Below are positions 1 through 7,962 of a stretch of 36,678 nucleotides of DNA, one piece after another (position 1 is the stretch's first letter; every line of letters begins with the position of its first letter). The notes under the pieces were generated by a model. That model saw nothing but the letters and a program-made list of their open reading frames with translations. It made no database searches and was not told where the DNA came from. The stretch is from Verrucomicrobiia bacterium. GTDB lineage: Bacteria > Verrucomicrobiota > Verrucomicrobiia > Verrucomicrobiales > DEV007. The stretch lies in the NCBI GenBank assembly GCA_020439995.1, contig JAGROY010000073.1, forward strand, positions 1 to 36,678, in the 5' to 3' direction. The translations under genes and the position numbers were made by a program.

Positions 1-3000
1 ACACAGAACAACCTGAAGCGCATCGATGTCGACATTCCACTCGGTGTGTTCTGCTGTGTCACTGGCGTCTCGGGATCGGGCAAGAGCACGCTGGTGCATG
101 ACGTTCTCTTCGAGAATTTGCTGCGGCGCAAAGGCGGGCGCACTGACAACGAACCCGGCCACTGCCGTGACATCAAGGGCGATGGCCTGATCTCACAGGT
201 CATCATGGTCGATCAGTCGCCGCTCGCGCGCACTCCGCGATCGACACCTGCCGTCTACACCGGCGCATTCGAGCTGATCCGCAAATTGTTCGCCGAGACG
301 CCGGATGCAAAAAGCAACGGGATCCAGATGGGCTATTTTTCGTTCAACTCCGGCAATGGCCGCTGCCAGCGCTGCGCCGGCAATGGTTTCGAGAAAGTTG
401 AGATGCAATTCCTCAGCGACCTCTACGTTCGCTGCCCGGAATGCGAAGGCACCCGCTACCGACCGGAAGTGCTCGAGTATCTGCTGGATGGAAGATCGAT
501 CCGCGATGTCCTGCAGATGACCGTCAGCGAGGCACAAGCATTCTTCTCTGCGCCAGATCGCTCAGGCACTAACAAAGAAGCAAAACTGCGGGAAACCATC
601 AGCTCCCAACTGCAGGTGCTGGCGGATGTCGGCCTCACCTACCTGCGTCTGGGCCAGCCTCTGAACACTCTCAGTGGCGGCGAAAGTCAGCGCCTGAAAC
701 TGGTCGGCCACTTGCTGGAGCGATCGAACATTAAACAGGTCAAGGGCGACCTCCTGATCTTCGATGAGCCGACCACCGGCCTGCACTTTGACGACATCGC
801 CATGCTGATGAAAGTGTTTCACCGCTTGGTAGACGCGGGCTCCAGTGTGCTGGTCGTCGAGCACAATCTCGAAGTCATCAAGAATGCCGATCACGTGATC
901 GACCTGGGCCCGGAAGCAGGCGAGCAGGGTGGTGAGGTGGTGGCGCAGGGGACGCCCGAGGAGGTTGCCGAGGTTTCCGCTTCCCACACCGGTTACTACT
1001 TGCGATCAGTGTTAGGATTGAACATGGACACCGCTCGCGCTGCTGAGGATGCACCCATTTTCAAAGTAGTGCCCAAGGCCGCGGTGCAGAGCGATGCCAT
1101 CGAAATCCACGGCGCACGCGAGCACAACCTCAAGAACATCGACGTCAGCATTCCTCGCGATTCCTTTGTCGTCGTCACTGGTCTCAGCGGTTCCGGCAAG
1201 TCGACGCTGGCATTCGACATCGTGTTTGCAGAAGGTCAGCGACGCTTCCTTGACAGCATGTCGCCCTATGCGCGGCAGTTCGTGCAGCAGCTTGAGAAGC
1301 CAGACATCGACCACATCACCGGTCTTCCGCCGACGGTCGCCATCGAGCAGCGCATCACGCGCGGCGGTGGCAAATCGACAGTCGCCACGGTCACGGAAGT
1401 GTTCCACTTCTTGCGTCTGATGTTTGCCAAGCTGGGCACCCAGCATTGTCCGGATTGCGCAGTGCCGGTGGAGAAGCAGAGCCTGTCCAGCATTTGCACA
1501 CAGATCGTCAAACTGGCGAAGAGAGGCACGGTCAAAGTGATGGCTCCAGTGATCAAAGCACGCAAAGGTTTCCACACGGAAGTCGCCGACTGGGCAGGGC
1601 GTCAGGGTTTCACTGAGCTGTATGTGGATGGCGCATTCAAGGCGGTCGAAGGCTTCCAGAAGCTGGCGCGTTTTAAAGAGCACAGCATCGATGCCGTAGT
1701 CGGCGAGGTGCGCTCTGCCGGGCCGGAGCTGGATGCAGTGGTCGAACGCGCGTTGCAGATCGGCAAGGGCACGCTTCGGGTGATCGATGCGAAGGGAAAG
1801 ATCACCGTGTTCAGCTCAGAGATGACGTGCCCGAAGTGCGATCGCTCATTCGAAGAACTGGATCCACGGTTGTTTTCGTTCAACAGTCCGCACGGCTGGT
1901 GTCGCAATTGCCGGGGCTTTGGTTTCGTCTCGCGAACCAGCAGAAGCACGGAACTGGACGCCAGCCACGCGGAGTCAATGCTGGCGGCAGAGCTGGAAGA
2001 GGAACAACGTCGAGGCCATGCAGAGCCGTCCGAGATGGAGACGTGTGAGACTTGCAGCGGCGCTCGATTGAACGAGACTGCTCTGGCGGTGCAAGTGCAG
2101 GGCATCCCGATCGATGCCGTGGCTTCGCTGCCAGTCAATCAGGCGAAGGTATTGATGGAGGGGTTCAAGTTCTCTGGAAACGACGCCGTGATCGCTCGCG
2201 ATATCCTGGTGGAGATCGCGCAACGGCTGCGTTTTCTCGAAGAAGTGGGCCTTGGTTACCTGGCGCTCGATCGCGCGGCGACCACCCTGTCCGGTGGCGA
2301 AGGTCAGCGCATTCGTTTGGCAGCGCAGTTAGGCTCGAACCTCCGCGGCGTGCTGTATGTGCTCGATGAGCCCACCATTGGTCTCCACCCGCGCGATAAT
2401 GCACAACTGCTCGACACGCTGGTCGCGTTGCGTGACAAAGGCAACTCGCTGCTGGTCGTTGAGCACGATGAGGAAACGATGCAGCGTGCCGATCACGTCA
2501 TCGACATGGGCCCGGGAGCCGGAATGTTCGGTGGCCAGATCGTCTACAATGGCGCTGCCGCTACCCTGTTGAAACTCGGCAAGAAAACGGCTTTCAAAGA
2601 TTCGCCGACCGCCAGGGCACTCGCCGATCCGATGAGGCATCCCGTCCATGGCGAGCGTCGACCACTCCCTGGTAGGACCGCGAAAGATGCATGGCTGCGG
2701 GTCAAAGGCGCGCGCGCTAACAATCTTCAAAACACCGATGTCGCCATTCCCCTTGGCAGACTCACGGTCATCACCGGCATCTCCGGATCCGGCAAGAGCA
2801 GCCTCATGCGCGGCGTCATCCGGCCCGCTGCCGAAGATGCCGTCGCCCGCACGAAGAAAAAGAAGGCCGCCAGCGACTTGCCTTACAAGAGCGTCACCGG
2901 CTTTGATCTTCTGGGTGCAGTATACGAGGTCGACCAGTCACCCATTGGCAAGACCTCGCGCTCGACGCCGAGCACCTATGTCAAAGTGTTCGACGAGATT

Positions 3001-3732
3001 CGCAAACTCTTCTCCGGCCTGCCGACGTCGCGCATGCGCGGCTACACCGCCAGCCGGTTTTCATTCAATACTGAAGGCGGACGTTGCGAAGCCTGCACCG
3101 GCAATGGTCTCATTAAAATGGAGATGGCTTTCCTGCCCACGTCCTACGTCCTATGCGACGAATGCAAAGGCCAGCGCTACAACGAGGCAACGCTTGAAGT
3201 TGAATACAACGGCAAGAATATTGGCCAGGTCATGGACATGACCATCGAAGAGGCCACCACCTTCTTTGAGAGCAACCCAAAGATCCACCGCACCCTGCGC
3301 CTGCTGCTGGAAACCGGGCTTGGCTATCTCAAGCTCGGTCAGCCTAGCCCAACCCTCAGCGGTGGCGAAGCCCAGCGCATCAAGTTAGTCACCCAACTCA
3401 CTCGCGGCATCGGCCGTAGCGAGCATGCAAAGATCCGCCAGAACCGCACGGTAAAACCCAACCTCTATCTCATCGAAGAACCCACCATCGGCCTGCACAT
3501 GGCCGACGTGCGCAAGCTCATCGAAGTCCTCCACGCCCTAGTCGACGACGGTCACACCGTCCTCGTCATCGAACACAACACCGACATCATGGCCGAGGCC
3601 GACTACATCATCGACATCGGCCCAGAAGCTGGCGAAGAAGGTGGCAAACTCGTCATGGCCGGAACGCCCGAGGCGGTAGCGAAGGATAAAACGAGCCGGA
3701 CGGCGCCGTTTTTGAAGCGGGCGTTGAACTAG
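1..3732 (+). CDS. uvrA: UvrA, giant concatenated form (5' end missing)
   Basis: DNA-damage recognition ATPase of nucleotide excision repair, working with UvrB and UvrC in the cytoplasm. The reading frame is open from base 1, so the gene starts outside the window. Three ATP-binding modules are visible. The first has GVSGSGKST near base 67, a CxxC zinc motif (CQRC, CPEC), LSGGESQR near 670 and DEPTTGLH near 762. A second UvrA unit then begins ([10 protein letters not shown] near 1117), with Walker [10 protein letters not shown] near 1180, zinc-type CPDC, CPKC, CRNC and CETC pairs, LSGGEGQR near 2288 and DEPTIGLH near 2362. The last module has GISGSGKSS near 2776, LSGGEAQR near 3355 and IEEPTIGLH near 3472. 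A normal UvrA has two modules in about 940 residues. More than 1240 residues are already visible, so this is the double-length form known from Chlamydiae and relatives. In the last module the Walker B aspartate is a glutamate. Confidence 0.95.
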   Translation, partial: TQNNLKRIDVDIPLGVFCCVTGVSGSGKSTLVHDVLFENLLRRKGGRTDNEPGHCRDIKGDGLISQVIMVDQSPLARTPRSTPAVYTGAFELIRKLFAETPDAKSNGIQMGYFSFNSGNGRCQRCAGNGFEKVEMQFLSDLYVRCPECEGTRYRPEVLEYLLDGRSIRDVLQMTVSEAQAFFSAPDRSGTNKEAKLRETISSQLQVLADVGLTYLRLGQPLNTLSGGESQRLKLVGHLLERSNIKQVKGDLLIFDEPTTGLHFDDIAMLMKVFHRLVDAGSSVLVVEHNLEVIKNADHVIDLGPEAGEQGGEVVAQGTPEEVAEVSASHTGYYLRSVLGLNMDTARAAEDAPIFKVVPKAAVQSDAIEIHGAREHNLKNIDVSIPRDSFVVVTGLSGSGKSTLAFDIVFAEGQRRFLDSMSPYARQFVQQLEKPDIDHITGLPPTVAIEQRITRGGGKSTVATVTEVFHFLRLMFAKLGTQHCPDCAVPVEKQSLSSICTQIVKLAKRGTVKVMAPVIKARKGFHTEVADWAGRQGFTELYVDGAFKAVEGFQKLARFKEHSIDAVVGEVRSAGPELDAVVERALQIGKGTLRVIDAKGKITVFSSEMTCPKCDRSFEELDPRLFSFNSPHGWCRNCRGFGFVSRTSRSTELDASHAESMLAAELEEEQRRGHAEPSEMETCETCSGARLNETALAVQVQGIPIDAVASLPVNQAKVLMEGFKFSGNDAVIARDILVEIAQRLRFLEEVGLGYLALDRAATTLSGGEGQRIRLAAQLGSNLRGVLYVLDEPTIGLHPRDNAQLLDTLVALRDKGNSLLVVEHDEETMQRADHVIDMGPGAGMFGGQIVYNGAAATLLKLGKKTAFKDSPTARALADPMRHPVHGERRPLPGRTAKDAWLRVKGARANNLQNTDVAIPLGRLTVITGISGSGKSSLMRGVIRPAAEDAVARTKKKKAASDLPYKSVTGFDLLGAVYEVDQSPIGKTSRSTPSTYVKVFDEIRKLFSGLPTSRMRGYTASRFSFNTEGGRCEACTGNGLIKMEMAFLPTSYVLCDECKGQRYNEATLEVEYNGKNIGQVMDMTIEEATTFFESNPKIHRTLRLLLETGLGYLKLGQPSPTLSGGEAQRIKLVTQLTRGIGRSEHAKIRQNRTVKPNLYLIEEPTIGLHMADVRKLIEVLHALVDDGHTVLVIEHNTDIMAEADYIIDIGPEAGEEGGKLVMAGTPEAVAKDKTSRTAPFLKRALN

Positions 3733-3803
3733 TGGGCTCGGCATTTACAAACTCGTTACGATCCATAGCTTGCGCGGTCGGAAGAAGCGAGAGAGTTTGC
3801 GTC

Positions 3804-5114
3804 ATGAGAAAGATCTACTCTGCATTGGTTGTTGCCAGCTCGCTGGCTCTGGTCTCTCCGCTCATCGGTGGTGGTGAGAATAACGAAAAATCCGAACAGG
3901 GCATCAATGGGCTGCGGGCGCACGAGTGGGGGACGTTTACTACGTTGCACTGGTCGACTGGCAGCAGCTTGAGCTGGTATCAGGGCGGGTGGCAGCTGGG
4001 AAGCTCGCCGAACGCGAAGGGTGTCAATTCCGTCAGTGACTTACCTGCATTCGTTCGCAGCGGCTTCGCCGGGAAGTCGTCGATCAACGGATCCGCACGG
4101 ATGGAAACGCCCGTCATCTATTTCTATACCGACACGCGGCGAAAAGTGGACGTTGCGGTGAACTACGTCAACGGAGGGATGCTCACGGAGTTCTTCCCGG
4201 CAGGTAGTTCGATGCTGGGTTCTCTCGGATGGAATGGTGTTGAACTGATCCCTGCTGCCGAAGCGACTGAACTGATCGCGCAGCTGCCAACCGACGCGGA
4301 TCGGCCAGATAACCACTACTTCCAGGCGCGGGCCGTGCCCGAGGCAGCGGTCGTCCGCATGGTGCAACCGATCGATGGTGAAGGAAATCAGGTGCCAGAT
4401 CAACTGGAGAAATTTCTGTTCTACAGGGGAGTCGGAACATTTGACACCGGTCTCAATGTGCAGGTGCAAGCTGGTGGAACCATGAGCCTCAACCATTACA
4501 ACAGTGCCTTCGGGATGAAGCATGTGTGGGTCGTGCGTTCGACTTCCGATGCCGTTCGCTGGGAGAAGCTGCCCGCATTTCCTGCATACAACAGCGATGC
4601 CGATCTCCCGAGGGTGGAGGTCAGTCTGGACTCGTTGAATGCCCGCACAAGCCGCGAGGCATCGATCGAAGCACTCGGAGCCTCGATGGTAGCTGCACTG
4701 ATCGACTCGGGACTAACATCTGCTGAGGCGGCGGCGATGGTGGCTACCTGGGATGACCAATGGTATGAGGAACCCGGACAGCGGGTGTTTTCGATAGCGC
4801 CTCAGGTTGTGATAGATGCTATCTTGCCTCTAACAATTTCGCCAAAGCCTGAGAAAATCGTCCGCGTGTTTGTTCACCGGGCGGAGATTCTAGATCCGGA
4901 AACACAGCAGGCGCTCGAACTGGCGATGGCTCCCGGCACCGAGCCAAAAACCACGAGGGAGGCGATCGAGAAGGAACAACTTGGTCGCTTTGTCTTCGGT
5001 GCCATCACAGCGGTGGCAAGAGATGTGGGGCAGCGCACCACATCCGCCTACACACAACGTGGACTCGAAGCCTTTGTTGCCGAAGATGAAGCAGTGGCTA
5101 AGGCTGGCGAGTGA
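3804..5114 (+). CDS. Exported protein of unknown function with HEWGTFT motif
   Basis: 436 residues. The ATG at 3804 is preferred to an in-frame ATG at 3732 because it follows a purine-rich stretch (GAAGCGAGAGAG) and opens a typical signal peptide (MRKIYSALVVASSLALVSP). After the signal comes the sequence LRAHEWGTFTTLHWSTG. I recall this HEWGTFT signature from uncharacterised exported proteins of Planctomycetes, Verrucomicrobia and Myxobacteria. A second conserved-looking stretch is RMETPVIYFYT. No catalytic motif is recognised and no function is proposed. The protein is probably periplasmic or secreted; I see no lipobox and no further membrane segment. It lies 71 bases downstream of uvrA on the same strand but is unlikely to be functionally linked to it. 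It converges with the lipoprotein gene that follows. Confidence 0.8.
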   Translation: MRKIYSALVVASSLALVSPLIGGGENNEKSEQGINGLRAHEWGTFTTLHWSTGSSLSWYQGGWQLGSSPNAKGVNSVSDLPAFVRSGFAGKSSINGSARMETPVIYFYTDTRRKVDVAVNYVNGGMLTEFFPAGSSMLGSLGWNGVELIPAAEATELIAQLPTDADRPDNHYFQARAVPEAAVVRMVQPIDGEGNQVPDQLEKFLFYRGVGTFDTGLNVQVQAGGTMSLNHYNSAFGMKHVWVVRSTSDAVRWEKLPAFPAYNSDADLPRVEVSLDSLNARTSREASIEALGASMVAALIDSGLTSAEAAAMVATWDDQWYEEPGQRVFSIAPQVVIDAILPLTISPKPEKIVRVFVHRAEILDPETQQALELAMAPGTEPKTTREAIEKEQLGRFVFGAITAVARDVGQRTTSAYTQRGLEAFVAEDEAVAKAGE

Positions 5115-5192
5115 GTTGCTGCATCTGTCCTACTCGTCGGAATACCAGTCTTTAGTGGTTTTGAGTAAACCAGCATCGCACGGTCGATCAAC

Positions 5193-5849
5193 TCACTTGA
5201 AGACGACTGATATTTCCGGCTTTAAATCGAAGTTCATTCCAGCAATGCTGTCGGCGAGGGCTTGAGCTTCCTCAAATGTCTTCGCAGTTTTCATTGATGC
5301 TTCCAGATTCTTGGCGCCTGCAACGGCTTTATCGAGTTCCAAATCGATCACTGTAATCAGGTTCTCACTGCGTAAATGAGCATCGGTCGTGGCGATCTTA
5401 CCGTCGATCTCGACAAAAAACCCCATGCGCGCGCCCTTCAACATCGCCTCTGCCAGCTTTCCTTCGGCACGTGAGAAACCAGAAGTGATAGCGATGCCTG
5501 GCGTCTCTTCAAGAGCAGGCTTTGCGGCGAAGGGGTCGACGGCTCCCGCGAGTTCGGGTTCAGCAGTATTGCTCTCCTCAACCGCTGGCGGACTCCAAAG
5601 AGGAGCGCCAGAAACAATCGTGAGTTTGCCATCAGTCATGCGGAATCGGAAATCGCTTCCTTTGTCCAATCCATTCTTCTGATTGGCCTTTTCATCGTCA
5701 TCAGAGATCATTAGCGAGTGAACCTCCACGTCGTTGATATCGTCGAATGCATAGATCACTTCGAAGCCCGGCCAGCTGCTGCGGTTCTTGGATTTCTTGA
5801 AGGATTGAAGTGTAACGCCTTTTCCAAGTTTGCCCGTGTGAGCGATCAG
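5193..5849 (-). pseudogene. 3' part of frameshifted lipoprotein gene
   Basis: This is the C-terminal part of the lipoprotein begun at 6073. The frame is open from CTG at 5849 to TGA at 5193 and reads KLIAHTGKLGKG, then FEVIYAFDDINDVEV. It continues through an acidic, proline-rich linker and an alanine/lysine-rich helical end (EGKLAEAMLKGARMGFFVEI). A GTG at 5759 could start a 188-residue product, but the frame makes sense for 30 residues further upstream, up to the poly-A slip point. The 5' part and this part therefore look like one protein of about 293 residues. No known domain is recognised. The high similarity of style on either side of the break argues for a very recent mutation or a sequence error. 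Confidence 0.6.
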
Positions 5850-6073
5850 TTTTTCCCTTTTGGGATGTGTTCATCGTTGTTGTCGGCTTCCTCGCCGTTG
5901 AAAACCAATGCTGCTGTGTGAGTGCGCATATGGAGAATTCCTGAGCCATCTTTCTTTACCTTCACCACCACGGAACTCTCAATGCATCCAATCAGTAAGG
6001 CTGCGGCGAGAACCGTAATCATCTGTAACAACCGGCTCAGTGATTCCATACATTCCATACTTAACTTCTTCAT
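5846..6073 (-). CDS. 5' part of frameshifted lipoprotein gene
   Basis: 75 residues from ATG at 6073 (MKKLSMECMESLSRLLQ) to TGA at 5846. The N-terminus is a lipoprotein signal: a positive start, a hydrophobic stretch and the lipobox LLIGC with the lipidated Cys about 29 residues in. The mature start is IESSVVVKVKKDGSG. It ends NNDEHIPKGKN followed by a stop inside a run of five A (minus strand, bases 5854-5850). One extra A changes the end to PKGKKLIAHTGKLGKG and runs smoothly into the 3' part. An in-frame ATG at 6109 adds 12 uninformative residues before the lipoprotein signal and is not preferred. Function unknown; the intact product would be anchored in the membrane facing the periplasm. 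Confidence 0.6.
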   Translation of the reverse strand: MKKLSMECMESLSRLLQMITVLAAALLIGCIESSVVVKVKKDGSGILHMRTHTAALVFNGEEADNNDEHIPKGKN

Positions 6074-6146
6074 TCGGCAATCATGAGGGAAACATCGGCG
6101 GTCTGTCAACCCGATGCGGGTTTATGATTTATGAATAGCCAAACGC

Positions 6147-6183
6147 AAAAAGCCCCTCCCTGCGGGAACGCAGAAGAGGGGCT
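6147..6183 (-). terminator. Intrinsic terminator of the RiPP precursor gene
   Basis: On the minus strand AGCCCCTC (6183-6176) pairs perfectly with GAGGGGCT (6158-6151). An inner stem CTGCG/CGCAG closes on a four-base loop. A run of T follows on the minus strand (A at 6147-6151 on the plus strand). No T run exists on the other side, so it acts on minus-strand transcription. It lies 49 bases after the stop of the precursor gene at 6232. Confidence 0.85.
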
Positions 6184-6231
6184 GATGCAATGCCAGGGAA
6201 AGATCCCCGACTAAGTTCCTGCTGCTATGTA

Positions 6232-6567
6232 TTAAAATACGGAAGCGCTGAACTCGTTACGGGTGTTGAAGCCGCCGATCGACTCGTTACAGGTATAAGT
6301 GTCGTCTTTGCCGCCAGCGACTTGCTCGAGATCTTCGTCGGAAAGCTCTGCGCCTTCTGCGACGACGTGTGGCAGGCGGATGTAGATCTTGCTGGGTGAC
6401 TCCTGAACGACTTCAACCGTTACGTTCTCAGGAAGTGTGCTGTTCAGTTGTGTCTCAACCGTCTTCTTTGGATCAGCGAGCAGGGCGTCGCGATACTGCG
6501 GGTGCTTGGCTGCGTTCTCAAGGACGATTGCTTCGATTTCTGCGCGTGTAAGTGCTTCTGTAGCCAT
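6232..6567 (-). CDS. NHLP-type RiPP precursor peptide (orphan)
   Basis: 111 residues. The first 86 match the nitrile-hydratase-like leader peptide (NHLP, proteusin-type) pattern: an N-terminal helix (MATEALTRAEIEAIVLENA), YRDALLADPKKTVE, LPENVTVEVVQE, YIRLPHV, and the terminal ELSDEDLEQVAGG with a double-glycine cleavage site at residues 85-86. The remaining 25 residues (KDDTYTCNESIGGF, then NTRNEFSASVF; codons 6309-6235) would be the core peptide, with one Cys, several Ser/Thr and four aromatic residues. NHLP precursors are normally matured by radical-SAM, LanM-like or cyclodehydratase enzymes and exported by a peptidase-ABC transporter. None of these is encoded in the window, so any maturation must come from elsewhere. 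The gene has its own sigma-54 promoter, leader hairpin and terminator. Upstream spacing and a weak GAAAG ribosome site support the ATG at 6567. Confidence 0.88.
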   Translation of the reverse strand: MATEALTRAEIEAIVLENAAKHPQYRDALLADPKKTVETQLNSTLPENVTVEVVQESPSKIYIRLPHVVAEGAELSDEDLEQVAGGKDDTYTCNESIGGFNTRNEFSASVF

Positions 6568-6615
6568 GGTATTGGATCTTTCGATTTTTTAAGGTTTGGT
6601 TAGTTCTTGTTCGTT

Positions 6616-6649
6616 CAACACCGCGCGGAGTGTTTTCCGTCCGGTGTTG
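6616..6649 (-). promoter_or_regulatory. Hairpin at predicted 5' end of the precursor mRNA
   Basis: CAACACCG (minus strand 6649-6642) pairs with CGGTGTTG (6623-6616). Inside it CGGA (6639-6636) pairs with TCCG (6629-6626), with two-base internal loops and a six-base apex. No T run follows, so it is not a terminator. The sigma-54 promoter predicts transcription to start around 6650, which would put this stem at the very 5' end of the mRNA, about 48 bases before the start codon. Such 5' stems can protect mRNA from decay; that role is inferred here. Confidence 0.7.
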
Positions 6650-6661
6650 CGATTACTTAAC

Positions 6662-6677
6662 GCAAAGCCCGTGCCAA
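6662..6677 (-). promoter_or_regulatory. Sigma-54 (RpoN) promoter of the precursor gene
   Basis: The minus strand reads TTGGCACG, four bases, TTTGC-equivalent spacing: TTGGCACG-GGCT-TTGC. This matches the published consensus YTGGCACG-N4-TTGC exactly, with GG and GC separated by 12 bases. The five bases in front (AAAGT) also fit the consensus mrNrY. The predicted start of transcription is about 12 bases downstream, near 6650. Sigma-54 promoters need an AAA+ activator bound upstream, and suitable sites are present at 6763-6804. Confidence 0.85.
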
Positions 6678-6762
6678 CTTTTTCAGAAGATTCCTAACTT
6701 GCTGGGTTTCAGGCTGCTAAAAATCCGAACAACTAGAATGGCTCATTCACAGCGAGATGCAA

Positions 6763-6804
6763 AATGGGGCCGCGCTCCATATCAATGGGGCTACGTCTCC
6801 ATAT
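6763..6804. promoter_or_regulatory. Tandem dyad sites, likely enhancer for sigma-54 activator
   Basis: Two near-identical units stand side by side: AATGGGGC-CGCG-CTCCATAT (6763-6782) and AATGGGGC-TACGT-CTCCATAT (6784-6804). Each is an imperfect dyad (ATGG...CCAT). Their centres are about 21.5 bases apart, two helical turns, so they face the same side of the DNA. They lie about 90-130 bases upstream of the sigma-54 core, the usual place for activator binding. The activator is not encoded in the window. Confidence 0.65.
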
Positions 6805-6810
6805 TGCTGA

Positions 6811-7746
6811 TCAATGTTCGTTATCGTCGTGGTCGTCATCATCGTGATCGCCGCGATCGTGGTCGTTGTCATCGCCGCGATCATCGTCTCGCTTGTTCGC
6901 TTCGTGATGCTGGGCATTTAAATTCTCCAGATTGGCGACGAGGTGTTCTAAATGATCACGGGTGACGCGCTCCATTTCGCGAAGGCGACGATTGACGTTC
7001 TCTTCGAGGTCGCGAATCCTTTCGTCTACTCCCTTTTCTAACCCCCCCAGCCGCTCATCGACGTTCCGCTGTATTTCGCCCAGGTGGTGCTCAACTCTTT
7101 TCCCTTGCTCTTCTGCCTGGCGCTCGACGTGGCCGCCGAGTTCACGGAAATGGTTCTCCACTCCCTCAAAACGCTGGCTGACGTTGTCCAAACGACGGTC
7201 CATTTCTCCGCTTCTGGCGTTCTCCCGGAGTTCCTGCAGCTGCCTCTGCAAGTTTTCCATGCGCTCGAAAATTTCGCCCACTTGCCGGTGGTCACCTTCT
7301 GGGCGGCCAGGGTTCCGGTCACGTGGCGCATTCTGATTCATCGCTTCGCGCGCACGTTCACGTAGGCTGTTCGCCACATCGTGCAATCCGGCAGCGTGCA
7401 GGTGCTTAATTGCCTCAGCCACATGCATTCGTCGTTCATCTCTGGGGGCGCCCTGGTCTCGGGACGGGCGGGCACTTCCTCGTTCGGATTGCTGTGCTTG
7501 ATCGCGGTCACCGGTGAACTCGCGCGTTGCTCTTCGTCCTGGTTGCTCGTCTCTTTCCTGCCGCTTGTTCCGGTCATCGCGGGGCCTGCCATTCTCGCGC
7601 TTCTCTTTGGGCTCTTTTTCTGCGCGTCGGGTTTCCTGTGGCTTCTCCGGATTCCTGCCTTCGTCGGCGAGAGCTGGAAGAGATGCCAATGTGCCTGCGA
7701 GGCCAAGTGAAAACAGTTTGCCTAATAGATTTACTGTGGGTTTCAT
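6811..7746 (-). CDS. Exported charged coiled-coil protein with Asp/His-rich tail
   Basis: 311 residues. A clear signal peptide (MKPTVNLLGKLFSLGLAG, cleavage near PALA-DE) is followed by a highly charged Arg/Glu/Lys-rich low-complexity region to about residue 105. Then comes a helical segment with HVAEAIKHLHAAGLHDVANSL and a long heptad-rich coiled coil of about 120 residues (MENLQRQLQELREN, GVENHFRELGGHVERQ, EKGVDERIRDLEENVNRRL). The last 27 residues are almost only Asp, His, Asn, Arg and Gly (for example HDDDDHDDNEH), a composition that suggests binding of divalent metal ions. No known domain is recognised. It is probably periplasmic or surface-attached. Its stop is directly next to the enhancer dyads of the RiPP precursor gene, which therefore lie in the gap between the two genes. 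Confidence 0.75.
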   Translation of the reverse strand: MKPTVNLLGKLFSLGLAGTLASLPALADEGRNPEKPQETRRAEKEPKEKRENGRPRDDRNKRQERDEQPGRRATREFTGDRDQAQQSERGSARPSRDQGAPRDERRMHVAEAIKHLHAAGLHDVANSLRERAREAMNQNAPRDRNPGRPEGDHRQVGEIFERMENLQRQLQELRENARSGEMDRRLDNVSQRFEGVENHFRELGGHVERQAEEQGKRVEHHLGEIQRNVDERLGGLEKGVDERIRDLEENVNRRLREMERVTRDHLEHLVANLENLNAQHHEANKRDDDRGDDNDHDRGDHDDDDHDDNEH

Positions 7747-7962
7747 GGGATTTCGGTAATCAGGGTGTCAATTGTAGCAGTATCGCTGCTCTGGACTGTG
7801 TTTCTCGTTTAACACTATCGCCTGTTTTGGACGGATCGGCAATCATCGGCACAAAATTGTAACGAAAGCGGACGAATTTGCACGCAGTGCTGACGTGCAC
7901 TGATGCTCCGGGGTTTCCTCTTTCGTTTCGACAAGTGAACGATGTTTTCATAGAACAATCGG

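Noticed and set aside
5850..5856. Programmed -1 frameshift site in the lipoprotein gene
   Set aside because: The heptamer G-AAA-AAC does not fit X-XXY-YYZ because the first base differs, and no clear downstream stimulatory structure is seen. A homopolymer error or mutation is simpler.
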